Assembly (NCBI RefSeq): GCF_023898315.1
Contig: NC_064614.1
Span: 70,878,501-70,942,500, forward strand
From: Schistocerca nitens
Lineage: Eukaryota; Arthropoda; Insecta; Orthoptera; Acrididae
DNA: 64,000 nucleotides
Direction of reading: 5' to 3'
The notes under the pieces were generated by a model. The model made no database searches. It was not told where the DNA came from and saw only the letters and a list, made by a program, of their open reading frames with translations. Shown piece by piece: positions 22,150-34,305 of the stretch. A program made the position numbers and the translations under genes. Position 1 is the stretch's first letter. Each line of letters starts with the position of its first letter.

Positions 22150-23160
22150 TGCAAGAACATCATTTGCTAATGAGTGGTGGGAGCAAAGTTTTACTTGCAG
22201 ATGACGACAGAGGACCAAATGACAGGATGTTGGTGTTCGCCAGTGAAAGGGGAAAATCCTTTTTAACAGACTGCAATTCGTTCTTTGTCGATGGAACATT
22301 CAAAAGCTCCAGCAAGCAGTTTGGACAGTTATTTATTGTTCATGCCGATAGTTCTAGTTCTAAGCAGGAAACAAACACAGTTACAACCGTGTACGCCTTG
22401 TTAGCCAATAAAAAGCGAGAAACGTACGATCGATTTTTCACAGCTGTTAAGAGCAACGTACCTGGATGGAATCCTGTAACTATCATGATGGATTCTGAAG
22501 CTGCAATCATCCAATCAGTAGCATATTTGTTTCCTGATGCAAAGATTAATGGCTGAAACTACCATTTCAATCAGTGCTTGTGGAGGCAATGCAGAATTGC
22601 GGCCTTGTTGCTGCCTACAAGGAAAACGAAGAAATTCGTTTACACATATGACTGTGTTTCGCTTTGGCTCACATTCCCCTGGACATATTAGATGATGGGT
22701 GGCTATGCATTCAGGAGAGCACGCGAGATAATGAAAAACTGCAGGATTTTTAAGAACATTTTGTTGAACAATGGCTGGGTAATGAAGACATGCCAAGAGA
22801 TATGTGGAACTGTGCAGGAAGGCGTCAGCGCGCCAACAACGATTCAGAAGGATTGAATCGGAGGATAATACATTAATTTCGAAGGTTCATCCAAATTTTT
22901 ACTCCTTAGTAAAAATTCCCAGACAAGACGCAGAATATTATGGGCACCAATTGGACCGACTAGTTTTAAACCTAGGTGGGAAAAGAAGAAAGAATTCCGC
23001 AATTGTGACAGATGAGATAGTTTCTAAGACCGTTACAAGACTCCAAGTTGACGGCAATATAAAATCATATCTTAATTGCGTGGCCTATGCACAGAAATTA
23101 CAATGAAACAGAAATGGCTGAAGCTAAAGCAACACTTGTAAATATTGAAAAGCGGTTCAG
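22150..23160 (+). pseudogene. MULE transposase relic
   Basis: The frame at 22164-22556 carries 'LVFASERGKSFLTD', 'FFVDGTFKSS' (first catalytic Asp, 'DGTFK'), 'TVYALLANKKRETYDRFF' and 'IMMDSEAAI' (second catalytic Asp region, D-x-E), then 'YHFNQCLWRQ' after a stop (the C/H 'FHF-QC-WR' block). A final piece near 22800-22860 has 'RRQRANNDSEGLNRR' (compare 'R-NNxxEGWNRR'). The order matches the MULE domain of insect Mutator elements. At least one stop and two frameshifts. A late stretch (22804-23106) remains open but unclassified. Confidence 0.85.
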
Positions 23161-24016
23161 TTCACGCCGATAGCCCTATTGTAAAAATTGTCAGTAAATA
23201 ATCATCTTGTAAACATTGTAAATAAACATAATGCGGGACGAAGAGAGACTACCTCCTCATGGTGTTCCCTGGAAACGACACAAAGTCGGCTAAATGTCTC
23301 TTCCAAATTATAAAAGATTCACCAATGAAGTCTGAAAAGCCACAGCTTTTCTAACAATCACAATCAGCATTTTTGTGTAGAGAATTTTAGAAACAATGCC
23401 TGTTTGAGTGGACGATAAATACATCTTGTTGCAATACATCAATCTCATTCCGTGACGCTAATTGCTAGCAGGACTCACATTAGACCTCAGTACACTTCCC
23501 TGCGTGGTATGGGAAAAGTGAGGTTTATTTCCAAATAATTAAAGAAAATGTTTCTACCGGGAACCAAATTCTTTAGTCGGCTCCTCTTAATATATGGTAA
23601 AAGGTTGCCACTCTTATCATATCAAATTTTGGGTGAGGAGTTGAAAGATGGAAAACATTTTCGGTTTCTATAGTTTCTGTAAAATACATCGTTATGTACA
23701 AGACTGATCGAAAATTATGCCCTATGTAAGATTGATTAGAATGAAAAAGGTCTAACTGTGCTGTAACTAACGGTTGACATGATATCGTGGGGGCAAAATC
23801 AGCCCCGATTAATAATTTGTCTAAGGCTACTCTTCCTTGCCCAAAAAAAATTCTGAAATAATATAACCTGGCTACACTGGAGGAGAGTGAATGTCCCTCG
23901 GCAGCTACCCGGGCCGGCACAAGCTCAGTCACACCAAGCGGCAGCAGGTAGTGGCCGAGCAGGTAGTGGCGCGGCATTTGCGACACACCCTTTGGCGGTT
24001 CCTTAGCATCCCGGAT

Positions 24017-24081
24017 TTCTCACAAGTGTCGCCACATTCCAGTTTCTCACAAGTGTCGCGTCTCACAAGTGTCTACAACTC
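24017..24081 (-). repeat. MULE right subterminal repeats
   Basis: Three inverted variants of 'ctcacaagtgtcgc', the reverse complement of the left set. Confidence 0.85.
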
Positions 24082-24090
24082 GTGGGTTCG

Positions 24091-24549
24091 CAAGAGGCCA
24101 TAACCAGAAGGTGCGTTTGGAGTCAAGCCCTCGACTCTCATCTCCTGAATGATTCGTGGCTTGCTTGCAGAAGGCTGTGGAGGAACTACCGGTTGAGTTC
24201 GGTTGAGTTAGAGTTTATCGCCACACGAACCGAGCAATCGTTATCAACTGATAGGAATCGACAAAAAAAAAAAAAAACCCTGCTCGACTTAACTTGCAGT
24301 TTCTGCTTCCAGTGACGACTACCAACACACAATACAAGTGGTTCACAGAACACTTCTGCTGGGTAAAGTTGGAAGCGTTGGGGAAGAACGGCCAAGTAAA
24401 AACGGAAGAGGTAATGTTAATTTCCAGGGAATGGAATGAAAACGTTATGCATTTATGTCTGCGGATAACATCTATCGTTGTCAGAGAGAGCGACCAAAAA
24501 CAGACCGGATTATACGGGGTACAGCGTAGGCTTGAGCAGTCTCCCAAGG
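24091..24549. other. Unassigned sequence right of the MULE
   Basis: Should continue the env-like host sequence, but I could not confirm this. Contains a run of 14 A at about 24263-24276. Confidence 0.35.
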
Positions 24550-25233
24550 GAAGCTGGCTACTGTATTCCATGCGCAGATATTCACAGTCAGATTGTGCAC
24601 GGAGGAGGAACTACGTAGGTGCTAGATGGATTGTAGAATCTACATTCACTAACACAATCAGCCCCGAAAGCTCTATCAATGACCGTCGCAGAATGCCATG
24701 AGTCACTGGTGATGCTAGGGAAAGCAAAAGGGTTTACCTGCTATGGGTCTCTTGTCACTTAGGAACTGATGTTAACAAACAAGCAGGTCGGCTGGCCACA
24801 GCAGAGGTGAAGAATCCATTTGTTAGACCGGGAACTGTCTTAACCAAAACTAAAGCGATGGCGAAATCTAAACTTGGAGCAGAATCGGTACTCAGTTCGT
24901 AGAATATTGGTGTAAAAGTAAGAAAAAAAAAAACATGGAAAGCTAATGATACCGAAATCATGTTTTAAGGGAATTTCTGCCATCTTGGCCTTGAATGTGA
25001 TACATATTAAACTCTAAGTAGGTCTTCGGGAAACACCTAAAAATCGATGGGTATAGAGGAACCTCCAAAGTGCCGACTATGTGGTGTGGGTCCGAAAACG
25101 CTCACATTTAATCTCCCAATATGAAGCAGTGAATGCCAAAAGACACAAAATCTTTTGAACATTGTGTCTAAAGAAGACCTAGTAAATGGCATCCTATTAA
25201 TCTTCAAGGGTACTGGTTGGCTTTACCGGAATA
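24550..25233 (+). pseudogene. Non-LTR retrotransposon RNase H and C-terminal fragment
   Basis: Around 24720-24800 a frame reads 'VYLLWVSCHLGTDVNKQAGR', matching the RNase H block 'V-LxWVPxHxGxxGNExADxLA' of I/Jockey/R1-type elements. About 250 bp on, 'PPKCRLCGVGPKT' matches the C-x2-C cluster after RNase H in such elements. The CR1-like copies here have no RNase H, so this is another LINE lineage. Confidence 0.55.
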
Positions 25234-25245
25234 AAGCGGAGAAAT

Positions 25246-25488
25246 GAAATGAGCATATGGCATCAATGGCCGGGAGGCCCCAACCTGGAAAGTTCGGCCG
25301 CCAAATCTTATTTCAGTCGACGCCACGTAGGGCACCTTGCGTGCCGGTGATGAGGATGAAATGAAGATGAGGAAAACACAAAAAACAGTCCCCGAGTGGA
25401 GAAAATCTCCAACCTGACCGGAAATGGAACTCGGGCCCGCTTGCATGGGAGGCGAGCACGTTACCACCCAGCTAGGCAAGCGGACATG
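25246..25488 (-). repeat. SINE family C (tRNA-headed)
   Basis: On minus it starts 'catgtccgcttgcctagctg' with an A-box-like 'tagctgggtggtaacg' and a degenerate B-box 'gggcccgagttccatttcc'. A body follows. Flanked by an exact 12-bp duplication 'aagcggagaaat' (25234-25245 and 25489-25500). Confidence 0.88.
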
Positions 25489-25500
25489 AAGCGGAGAAAT

Positions 25501-26614
25501 ATCTGTATCAATCACCTTAGTTAATCCAAAATACCTTATGTTTATCTTTGTCTAAATCGTTAAATTAACTCTCTCACTTTTTCTTGGAAGGTAACTGTTC
25601 AATAATTGGAGCATATTCACTCACAAATTGTTCAAAAATATATCATTATTTTTAGTGGATTAGTATTCTGTAATACTGAGCGTATAAGCCATTCCTAACC
25701 ATATGTCTACACTGGGAATGGAAGAAACCTACTTGTTACAACGAATACCGGTATTTTAGTTCTGGATAACAGGTATTTTACGGTATTTGTTTGGTCTCGG
25801 TTATAACAGGAGTTTATTTTTCAATTTTTACTAATAACTTAGTAAAAAACCGAAATAAATAAATCAGAGCAGCAATGCTAAAATTTTTCTTTTTTTTAAA
25901 TCACCATTTTTTTCAAAATTAGTCAGTTTTATTCGTAAAATTAGTATTGCTTTGAAATTTCGTGTTATTATAGAAAGTGGGAAAAGTGATCAGTACTATT
26001 TTAATAGTAATACCTACAGAAACGAGCAACAAACATACAAGAACTGGCAAAGCACTGCTCAGAAAATAATGTCCATGTTGCCGCACATCCTTTGTCTTAG
26101 AGAATACCACAAATTTTACTCTAGAAATATTTTTACGAAGTGAATGTAGCAAAGAAATACATTGCTTCTTTTTTTTAAAAGAATAGAGTTTTATGTGTCA
26201 CTTCTTTGAAATAATAAAAGAGGAAGGAAGCTACGATAGCAGTAATAAACTAAAAAGTGAACTATACGTTCATAGTACACAACAGAATCTGAAATTAGCA
26301 GATCTGGTGCCTTTGCTTATATTATATCCCTCCATCTGCTGATGCCCATTGAAAAAGAACAAATTAAGGCAACAAACAGGGACCTCCAACATCAGTTTTC
26401 ACCCTTTAGCACTGACTGTTCGTAATGCCCAAAAAGTAGTATGATACCCACTGACAACATAATTGTTGAGCAGAGTTACGAAATACTAGAACCAATAGGA
26501 GCATAGTGGTGACCTTTTGTAGTATACAACTACTATCACTTTTCGAGAAAAGCAACAGACGGTGGACGGACTGTTTTTTTTTTCATTTATTTGCATATTT
26601 ATTTTAAAATTTTG
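25501..26614. other. Unassigned AT-rich sequence
   Basis: No recognisable domain or repeat; runs of T and A. Part could be decayed 5' LINE copy B sequence. Confidence 0.4.
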
Positions 26615-28635
26615 ATGCTATGTAACTTGAAACTGAGAAAGACAATTTTTAAAAATGTTTTTTTCGAATTCTACGTTCACTACAGGAAATGAAAACACAC
26701 TTGACATCATAGCAAAAAGGAATCCTGAGTTAATAATGGGTATTAAAACGGATACAGGGATTAATGAACACAAGGTTGTCTTAGCAAGATTGAATATTGT
26801 AACCCCCAAATCCTCCAAACGTAAACGAAAAATATAGCTATTCAAAACAGGAGATAAAAATTCACTTTACGCCTTCCTGAAAGACAATCTCCATTCCTTC
26901 TAAATTAACAGTATAAGTGTCGACCATATGTGGCTTGAATTCAAAGAAATAGTTTCGGCAGAAATTTAGAGATTTATAGCAAATACATCAACAAACGACG
27001 GAGCTGATCCTCCTTGGAACACAAACCGGGTCACAACACTGTAGCAGAAACAACTAAACAAACATGTAAAATGTAAACAGACGCAAAATCCCCACCATCA
27101 GCGATCTTTTACAGATGCTGGAAATTTAGCGCGGACCTCAGTGCGAGATGCTTATAATAGTTTACACAACGAAACTTGGTCTCGAAACATGGCAGAAAAT
27201 CCTAAGAGATTCTAATCGTAAGTGAAGTATGTTAGCGGCAAGCCACAATCGGTGCCTTCTCTATGCGATAGCAATGGAGATGCTATCGAAGACAGTGGTG
27301 CCAAAGCAGAGTTATTGAACACAGCCTTTGTTCTAATAAAACCCCATGTCATTCCAAGCATGTGTGTCAATTTTTACTTCTCTATCTACATTATTCCGTG
27401 GTTTATTAAGTTTTCAAATTTATACTGACTTTTTGATCACCCGGTGTATTGTATTCGAACAATACGAATTACTTCAAAGAAAACGGTCTGGTGACACAAA
27501 GTCAATAGGGATTTAGAAAACAGCGTTCTCATGAAACAAAACTAGCTCTTCACTCGCATGGATTGCTGAGTGCTATTCACAAGGGATTCCAGATTCATAC
27601 CGTATTTCCGGATTTGCGGAAGACTGTACAACACAAGTGGTTTGTAGTGAAATTGCGTGCTTATGGAATATCGTGTGAGTTATGTGACTGGATACGTGAT
27701 TTCCTGTCAAAGAGGTCACAGTTCGTAGTAACTGCTGGAAAGGCATCGAGTAAAGCAGAAATGATTTCTGGTGTTCCTCAAGGTAGTGTTATAGGCCCTT
27801 TGCTGTTCCTTATCTATATGAAAGATCTAGGAGACAACGTTTATAGACCAATAAAGTAATCAGAAGATCACAACAAATTGCAAAACGATGTAGAGAATAT
27901 ATCTGTATGGTGCGAAAACTGGCAATTGACCCTAATTAACGATAAGTGTAAGGTCAGCCACATGAGTATTAAAAGGAATCCTTTAAAGTTCAGTTACGCG
28001 ATAAATCAGTCAAATCTAAAGACCGTAATTCAACTTAATACCCAGTAATTACAAGTGCAAACAACTCAAATTGGAAGGAAAACATAGGAAATGTTGAGGG
28101 TAAGGTTACCCAAAGACAGCGTTTTATTTGCAGGACACTTAGAAAATGTAACAGCTTTACTAAATAGACTATTTACACTATGCTTGTCCGCCCTCTTTTA
28201 GAATACTACTGCACGGTGTGGGATCCTTACCAGATAGGACTGACGGAGTACATCGAAAACGTTCAAAGAAGGGCAGCATGTTCCATGTTTTCTACTATCG
28301 CGAAATAGGGGAGAGATATGATACGGGATTTAGGCTGGACATCATTAAAAGAAAAACGTTTTTCCTTGCGACGAAATCTTCTCACTAAATTCCAATCACC
28401 AACTTTCTCCTCCGAATGCGCAAATATTTTGTTGACACCGACCTACATAGGGAGAAACGATCTCCGTGATGAAATAAGGGAAATCAGAGCTCGTACTGAA
28501 AGATATAGGTGTCCGTTCTTTCCGCGCACTATACGAAATTGGAATAATACAGAAGTTTGAAAGTAGTTCCATGAACACTCTGCCAGGCACTTCAATGTGA
28601 TTTGCAGAGTATTCCATGTAGATGTAGAAATAATG
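26615..28635 (+). mobile_element. CR1-like LINE copy B (pseudogene)
   Basis: Readable in order: end of an endonuclease-like domain ('TTGNENTLDIIAKRNPEL', 'GINEHKVVLARL'), linker ('PPWN', 'NPKRF*S*VKYVSGKPQSVP'), 'KAELLNTAF', RT blocks ('SGVPQGSVIGPLLFLIYMKD' at 27563-27859), then 'GRNDLRDEIREI' near the C-terminus. The catalytic FADD segment is deleted after 27859. Ends 'gtattccatgtagatgtag'. A small foreign piece lies at 27332-27455. This copy shows most of the 5' half of the ORF. Confidence 0.8.
27332..27455 (-). mobile_element. Terminal fragment of an unclassified DNA element
   Basis: Interrupts LINE copy B between 'LLNTAF' and the next RT block. On minus it begins 'tacaccgggtgatcaaaaag', which looks like a transposon terminus, then runs AT-rich. 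No partner end seen. Family unknown. Confidence 0.45.
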
Positions 28636-29578
28636 GAATCAAAGAATCTAAAATGAGTTATTTCAGGAAACAGTAATTTTTCTTAGTCATGTTTAACTAG
28701 GATGGATAAGGAAAACCGATATAATTGAAAACTTAGTGTTTCAGCGATATCTGCCATCCCTAGTCTACACTACTTGAACGTTCGCCTAAATGTTTAACCA
28801 CGACTTCGCACATGACCTAATCGTCACGTAGTTTTTGTTGATGGCTTCAATTGGCCTACGATGTACAGGTAGTATATTTTCATAGTAAACAACACGAAAA
28901 GATTTACATCACCCACAAGGCGAGACTGATCGTAAATAGTATTTTTTAGTGTTTAAAAGTTTGGTTAAGCAGTGAGCGCCAAGCAAAGAAACATAGATTT
29001 CCGTGATTTTCTTAAAGGTAGCTTCCAGTGTGTATCAGTGGCTGGTGTTCGGCTTCAGTGCTTTGAGCAGCGTTAACTACTACAACAAAAAAAGAAAAAA
29101 AAACATAGGCCAGGTTTCGATACCACAAATCTGAGGATTCCCTTGATAATCAAACCACCAGACTGCGACCCTACATGACCATTCAAGATTTGCATTTCAA
29201 GACGCATCTATAAGTTTGTGGTGTACTGTCCTGGTCTCAGCGGCAGCTGACGTTACACTTAGTGATCACTCACACAGACAAAGCGAAACTGAACGAGTAG
29301 ATTATCTGTAAAGACTCACAAACATTCCTGCTTCACAGAGGTCGGTATCATATAAAGTAAAAATCTGCGGACACGAATACGGGATGTGCTAAACTCGGAA
29401 GAAAAATTATGTGTCCACCTAGTTGCTGCCAGTGATTGCGAATATCACAGTAATGAGACTCTGTGTATTGCCATCTTTCAAACACCTAGTATTTCTAGAA
29501 GCATCTAATGTGAACTGTGAAGCATCCAAATTTCAGACGAGAGGTGGATCCCGCTTGCGTAACGCTGACGTAAGATAA
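28636..29578. other. Unassigned sequence
   Basis: No coding or repeat signal recognised. Confidence 0.45.
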
Positions 29579-29739
29579 TACGAGGGTTGTTTAATAAGTA
29601 ATGCTCCACATTTTTTTCAAAAGCTATTAATATACATTGACAAACGTCCTTGCTGGTGATTCACATCTGATGTTTTTTCTGTGTGCCGGTGAAGCTTCGA
29701 ACCGTTCTGGCACACGACAGCGCCGTGGCACAGCGTCAA

Positions 29740-30819
29740 AATAGCGTCTACGTACGACTCACGTTACAAGCAGCCTGCTGTTATTGAATTCTTGTGTGCA
29801 GAAAAAGAAATCCTGGTGAACATCCATAAAAGTTTGTGTACAGTGTATGGCGATGCTGCAGTTGATAGGAGTACAGTAGGGCAATGGCTAAAGAAAGTTA
29901 TAGCCTCAGGAAATGCAGAAACAGATCTCCATGATCAGTCACGTTCGGGACGTCCTGTCACAGCCGCTGCTCCAGACATGCCGACTGGTGCTGATGCCAT
30001 TATTCGTGCCGACCGGCGCATCACAATTCGACAATTGGCTATACAGTTGTCGGTCAACATTTGAAGTGCGTCTGCAATGGCTTAGACTCTCGGATATTCA
30101 GAGAGATGCTCAAGATGGGTTCCCCGAATATTCGCAGTGGACCGCAAGATTCAAAGAAACGCCATATCATTGTTGGAGCGTTTGAGACCGACGGAGAGGT
30201 CTTACTATCACAGATCGTTACGAAAGCTGGGTGCAACACTTTTCGCAGGAAACGAAAAGGCAGTCCATGGAGTGGCATTATTCTCATTCACCACAAAAGA
30301 AGAATTTCAAATCAATGCATCTGCCGGAAAAGTCATGGTGACACATTTCTGGGATTGTGATGGTGTTATTCTCGTAGCTGTGATGCCAAGAGCGTCAACC
30401 GTAAGTTCGGAGGCATATGTGAAGACTCTGAATAAACTCAAGAACCGTTTCCGCGCGGTCGATCGGACAAAAATCCAGCAGAATTCTTGATCCAAAACGA
30501 TGATGCACGCCAACACACACAAGTATGACAACCCAGGAACACATGGACAAATTGGGTTGGACAACACTGCCTAATCCACCCTACAATCTAGACCTGGCAC
30601 CCTCGGACTTCCATCTCCTTGGGCCGCTTAAAGATACTCTATGGGGAACACACTTTGTAGGTGACGAGAGTGTCAATCGTGCAGTGGAAACATGGTTACG
30701 CCTACAGGACAAGAGCTTTTGCCAGCAGGGAATACATGCTCTTTCGCAACGTTGGCGTACGGTCTTAGAACTTCATGGAAACTACGTAGAAGATAAGATA
30801 TGTACAAGACATATTGATG
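29740..30819 (+). pseudogene. Mariner transposase, nearly complete but broken
   Basis: N-terminal helix-turn-helix region 'VNIHKSLCTVYGDAAVDRST', then 'SRSGRPVTAAAP', 'RADRRITIRQLAIQL' and a stop at 30062. After frameshifts: 'ESWVQHFSQETKRQSMEW' (the D of 'DETW' reads Y), 'KVMVTHFWDCDGVILVAVMP' and 'NLDLAPSDFHLLGPLKD' (third catalytic Asp region 'PDLAPSDFHLF'), ending 'ELHGNYVEDK'. The order and the SDFH motif are those of DD34D mariner. Several stops or frameshifts; not functional. The nested Tc1 inserted right after the C-terminus. Confidence 0.88.
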
Positions 30820-30821
30820 TA

Positions 30822-32227
30822 CACTACTGGCCATTACAATTGGTACACAATGAAGGTGACGTGCTACAGACGCGAAATTTCACCGACAGAAAGAGGATGC
30901 TGTGATATGCAAATGATTAGCTTTTAAGAGCATTCACACAAGGTTGGCCCCATTGACGACACCTACAACGTGCTAACATGTGGAAAGTTTCCAACAGATC
31001 TCTCATACACAAACAGCAGTTGATCGGCGTTGCTGATGAAACGTTGTTGTGATGCCTCGTGCAAGGAGGAGAAATGCGTACCATCACGGTTCCGACTTTG
31101 ATAAAGGTCGGATTGTAGCCTGTCGCGATAGCGATTTATCGTATCGCGACATTCCTGCTAGCGTTGGTCGAGATCCAATGAGTGTAAGCAGAATATGGAA
31201 TCGGTGGGTTCAGGAGGGTAATACGGAACGCCGTGCTGGATCCCAAAGGCCTCGTATCACTAGCAGTCGAGATGACAGGTATCTAATCCGCATGGCTGTA
31301 ACGGATCGTGCAGCCACGTCTCGATCTCTGAGTCAACAGATGGGGACGTTTGCAAGACAACAATCATCTGCACGAGCAATTCGACGACGTTTGCAGCATC
31401 CTGGACTATCAGCTCAGAGAACATGGCTGCGGTTACCCTTGACGTTGCATCACAGACAGGAGCGCCTGCGATGGTGTACTCAACGACGAATCTGGCTGCA
31501 CGAATGGCAAAACGTCGTTTTTTCATATGGATCCAGGTTCTGTATACAGCATCATGATGGTCGCATCCGTGTTTGGCGACATCGCGGTGAACGCACATTG
31601 GAAACGTGTATTCGTCATCTCCATACTGGCGTATCACCCGGCGTTATGGTATGGGGTGCCATTGGTTACACGTCTCGGTCTCCTCTTGTTCGCATTGACG
31701 GCACTTTGAGCAGTGGACGTTACATTTCACATGTGTTACGACCTGTGGCTCTACCATTCATTCGATCCCTGCGAAACCCTACATTTCAGCAGGATAATAG
31801 ACGACCGCATGCTGAAGGTCCTGTACGGGCTTGCCTGGATACAGAAAATGTTCGATTACTGTCCTGGCCAGCACATTCTCCAGATCTCTCACCAACTGAA
31901 AACGTCTGGTCAATGGTGGCCGAGCAACTGGCTCGACACAACACGCCAGTCACTACCCTTGATGAACTGTGGTATCGCGTTGAAGCTGCATGGGCAGCTG
32001 TACCTGTACACGCCATCGAAGCTCTGTTTGACTCGATGCCCAGGCGTATCAAGGCCGTTACTACGGCCAGAGGTGGTTGTTCTGGGTACTGATTTCTCAG
32101 GATCTATGCACCCAAATTGCGTGAAAATGTAATCACATGTCAGTTCTAGTATAATATATTCGTCCAATGAAAACCCGTTTATCATCTGCATTTATTCTTG
32201 GTGTAGCAATTTTAATGGCCAGTAGTG
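30822..32227 (+). mobile_element. Tc1-like element, near full length
   Basis: Ends 'cactactggccattacaatt' and (reverse complement) 'cactactggccattaaaatt' pair over about 28 bp, flanked by TA (30820-30821 and 32228-32229). 1406 bp with one long transposase frame. Inserted in the outer mariner just past its stop region. Confidence 0.93.
31052..32092 (+). CDS. Tc1-like transposase, open frame with altered catalytic site
   Basis: 346 codons from ATG 31052 (a GTG precedes it in frame). This DDE integrase-fold enzyme would cut the element ends in the nucleus and insert at TA. N-terminal paired-type DNA-binding region: basic start, 'YRDIPASVGRDPMSVSRIWN' (helix-turn-helix), then 'GSQRPRITSSRDD'. 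Catalytic core: 'VVFSYGSRF' (family: 'FSDESRF', so the first Asp is Tyr), 'FQQDNRRPHAE' (second Asp kept) and 'PDLSPTENVW' (Glu kept, 34 residues after the second Asp, so DD34E). Length is normal for Tc1. The D-to-Y change, shown by the sequence, should abolish catalysis. Flanking TIRs and frame are otherwise intact, so decay is recent. Confidence 0.9.
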   Translation: MPRARRRNAYHHGSDFDKGRIVACRDSDLSYRDIPASVGRDPMSVSRIWNRWVQEGNTERRAGSQRPRITSSRDDRYLIRMAVTDRAATSRSLSQQMGTFARQQSSARAIRRRLQHPGLSAQRTWLRLPLTLHHRQERLRWCTQRRIWLHEWQNVVFSYGSRFCIQHHDGRIRVWRHRGERTLETCIRHLHTGVSPGVMVWGAIGYTSRSPLVRIDGTLSSGRYISHVLRPVALPFIRSLRNPTFQQDNRRPHAEGPVRACLDTENVRLLSWPAHSPDLSPTENVWSMVAEQLARHNTPVTTLDELWYRVEAAWAAVPVHAIEALFDSMPRRIKAVTTARGGCSGY

Positions 32228-32308
32228 TATATTGTCACCAAATTCTGACTGATAACAATAAATATGTTCTGAAAAAAATGTTCGACATAACTTATTGAAC
32301 GATCCTCG

Positions 32309-34305
32309 CATTAATGTAGAGCCATGTCCAGAGAGTAGAAGAGGGAACAAGAAAAATTTAGTGGGGGGGGGGGGGGGGCGGGGGATGCGCCTCTAAGATA
32401 ATTAAAACCAAGTTTGGAACACGAGGCTGTGCTTGAGGTACGCGAGAGATGGTATTGCCATACGACTTGTTACTGCACGCCTGGCTGCTGGAGGTGTCCC
32501 AAACATCGCGGCTCTCTGCCAAAATATTAATTAACACTGCAGCCGGCGTGCTGGTGGGCGCGCAGAGTCGGAGAGGACCCTTTTTTGTCGCCAGACTTAT
32601 CGATATTGCCCACTGCTCGGGCAGGTCGTTTTGGAACTTGCAATTTAACCAATAATCCGGGCAGCGGGGCGAGAGACCGCTGTAGATTTTTTTTTTTGTG
32701 TGTATTCTCCCTCCTGGCCACTCGGATTGTCATGCAGCGTTAAGGGACTAATTTCAGTGGTCTCACTGGTGTGGGTGCAAATGCTGCTGCTGTTTCAGCG
32801 AAATGTAGGAATTGTTTTCAAAGCAACCCACCTCTCCCACACTACACGCCGCAGCAGATCTCTCACAGCAAAATTTTCTATATGGTCGTCAGTGGTTACT
32901 GAAGTATTTATAACTCAAGGCGATCAGTACTCTTACAGTGTTACACGAAGACTGACAGTCTACAGTACTTGTCTGCCGTCGTCATATCTCCAGTTTCGAG
33001 GGCTCAACTTAACAACACATGTTCCCTACCTTCCGAAACCCTTCTATTTGCAGCTCTTACTGACCCTTGATCGCTGCATCCATCACCCAAATTGCCAGTG
33101 AATGCCATACACAAGTAACTGTAGCTACCTTCAGGACAACATTTTTGTTGAAGTCGAGCAAAATATATTTTTGTATATTACAAGACTCTACTCGTCAGCA
33201 CGCAGTAACCGCATTTTTTACACAAAACTTCGTTCCTAATGCTGCAGTGTCTCTGCAGTCCATTGAAAATTTTGGTCTATCATTATACTTTCTGAATCAA
33301 AAATAGAGTGAGCGGAGAGGACAAAGAACGGAGGTCTCATGGACAGATTAATTGAAGTTTTCAGGGAGATCACTATGTATTTTTCTCTGTCATAATATCA
33401 AAGTACAGTTCTAAGTCCTTTTATATACCTTTCTAGGTGACTCAGAACTGGTGCTCTCTTCTAGAGATTCTTCCGATGTTACTGCGCTGTTATTACTGCT
33501 GCACAGAATAGAAAAAACTCTTCAGTATGTTCGATAAGACAATTTTTGATTATTTTCGAATACCTTTTCGCCCTTTAGGCACACAGACCGGGATGACATT
33601 ACCCGTAGGCCCTTGCTCCTGTACTTCGCTCACAACGAAACACACATCAATGAAACGCACTTTTCCACCGAAGATTGAACCACACGTGACCACACGATAT
33701 CGCATAGAAACGCAGTACAGATCTGGATTGTGAACTGTGAACATGGGACAAAAAAGCTGTGAGACTGGCGAATCACTGCGCTGCAGGCTGACAGCACGAA
33801 ACGGGTGTGGCCTTGAGTTGTCTAATTTCATGACAGCGACTTTATTTCCTACAAGTATTTATTTCCAAGTGTTACTGTAGGTTCTTAGGAACGAATTGAA
33901 AGGGAAGACACATCCCATCAAACATAATTTGCTGTTCAGAAACTGCATGTAATTCCTTATTTATAATGCAATTTCGGCTACTGCCATCACTAGATCAAAA
34001 CTTAGAAATTGTAAAGTAGAGACATATAGACGGTTTTACTCACAAAACATGATCGCAGACAGATTTTTTGTGTATAAGGCACTTACAAAATTAATAGACT
34101 AAGGTGTCTTCCTTTACTTGGCAAAAGCTTTCTGTTCACGGGAGCTCACTATACTCCTTTATAAGACAATGCTGTTGGGAAAATCTTAATAGCTGCTTTC
34201 ACGCCAAGGAAATAGAAACAGAAAGTATTCCCCTACTAGCGTAAAACAAGACTGGTACAATGTAAAGTGATGGAATACTCCCATATGTGAATATATGTAG
34301 CGTTG
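32309..34305. other. Unassigned sequence with G-homopolymer
   Basis: 32363-32384 is nearly all G (one C). 32400-32740 is GC-richer than its surroundings. Frames at 32700-33101 and 33527-33831 have no recognisable domain. Confidence 0.45.

Larger units (their letters stand above)
21918..24081 (+). mobile_element. MULE (Mutator-like) DNA transposon
   Basis: Ends 'gggttgcgacacttgtgag' and (reverse complement) 'gagttgtagacacttgtgag' pair as inverted termini. They are flanked by a 9-bp duplication with one mismatch, 'gtgggttct' (21909-21917) and 'gtgggttcg' (24082-24090), the length typical of Mutator elements. The inside carries a MULE transposase relic. It is inserted in env-like sequence. Confidence 0.85.
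29581..32308 (+). mobile_element. Mariner element, outer, with nested Tc1
   Basis: Left end 'cgagggttgtttaataagta' and right end (reverse complement) 'cgaggatcgttcaataagtt' pair over about 40 bp, including the A/T-rich inner part. TA precedes the left end; the right flank reads CA, probably a mutated TA. Without the nested 1406-bp Tc1 it measures about 1.32 kb, normal for mariner. Confidence 0.88.

Noticed and set aside
31260..31637. 125-codon minus-strand frame
   Set aside because: Antisense shadow of the Tc1 transposase.
32700..33101. 133-codon plus-strand frame
   Set aside because: No domain, no initiation context, Ser/Leu-rich composition expected from random DNA.
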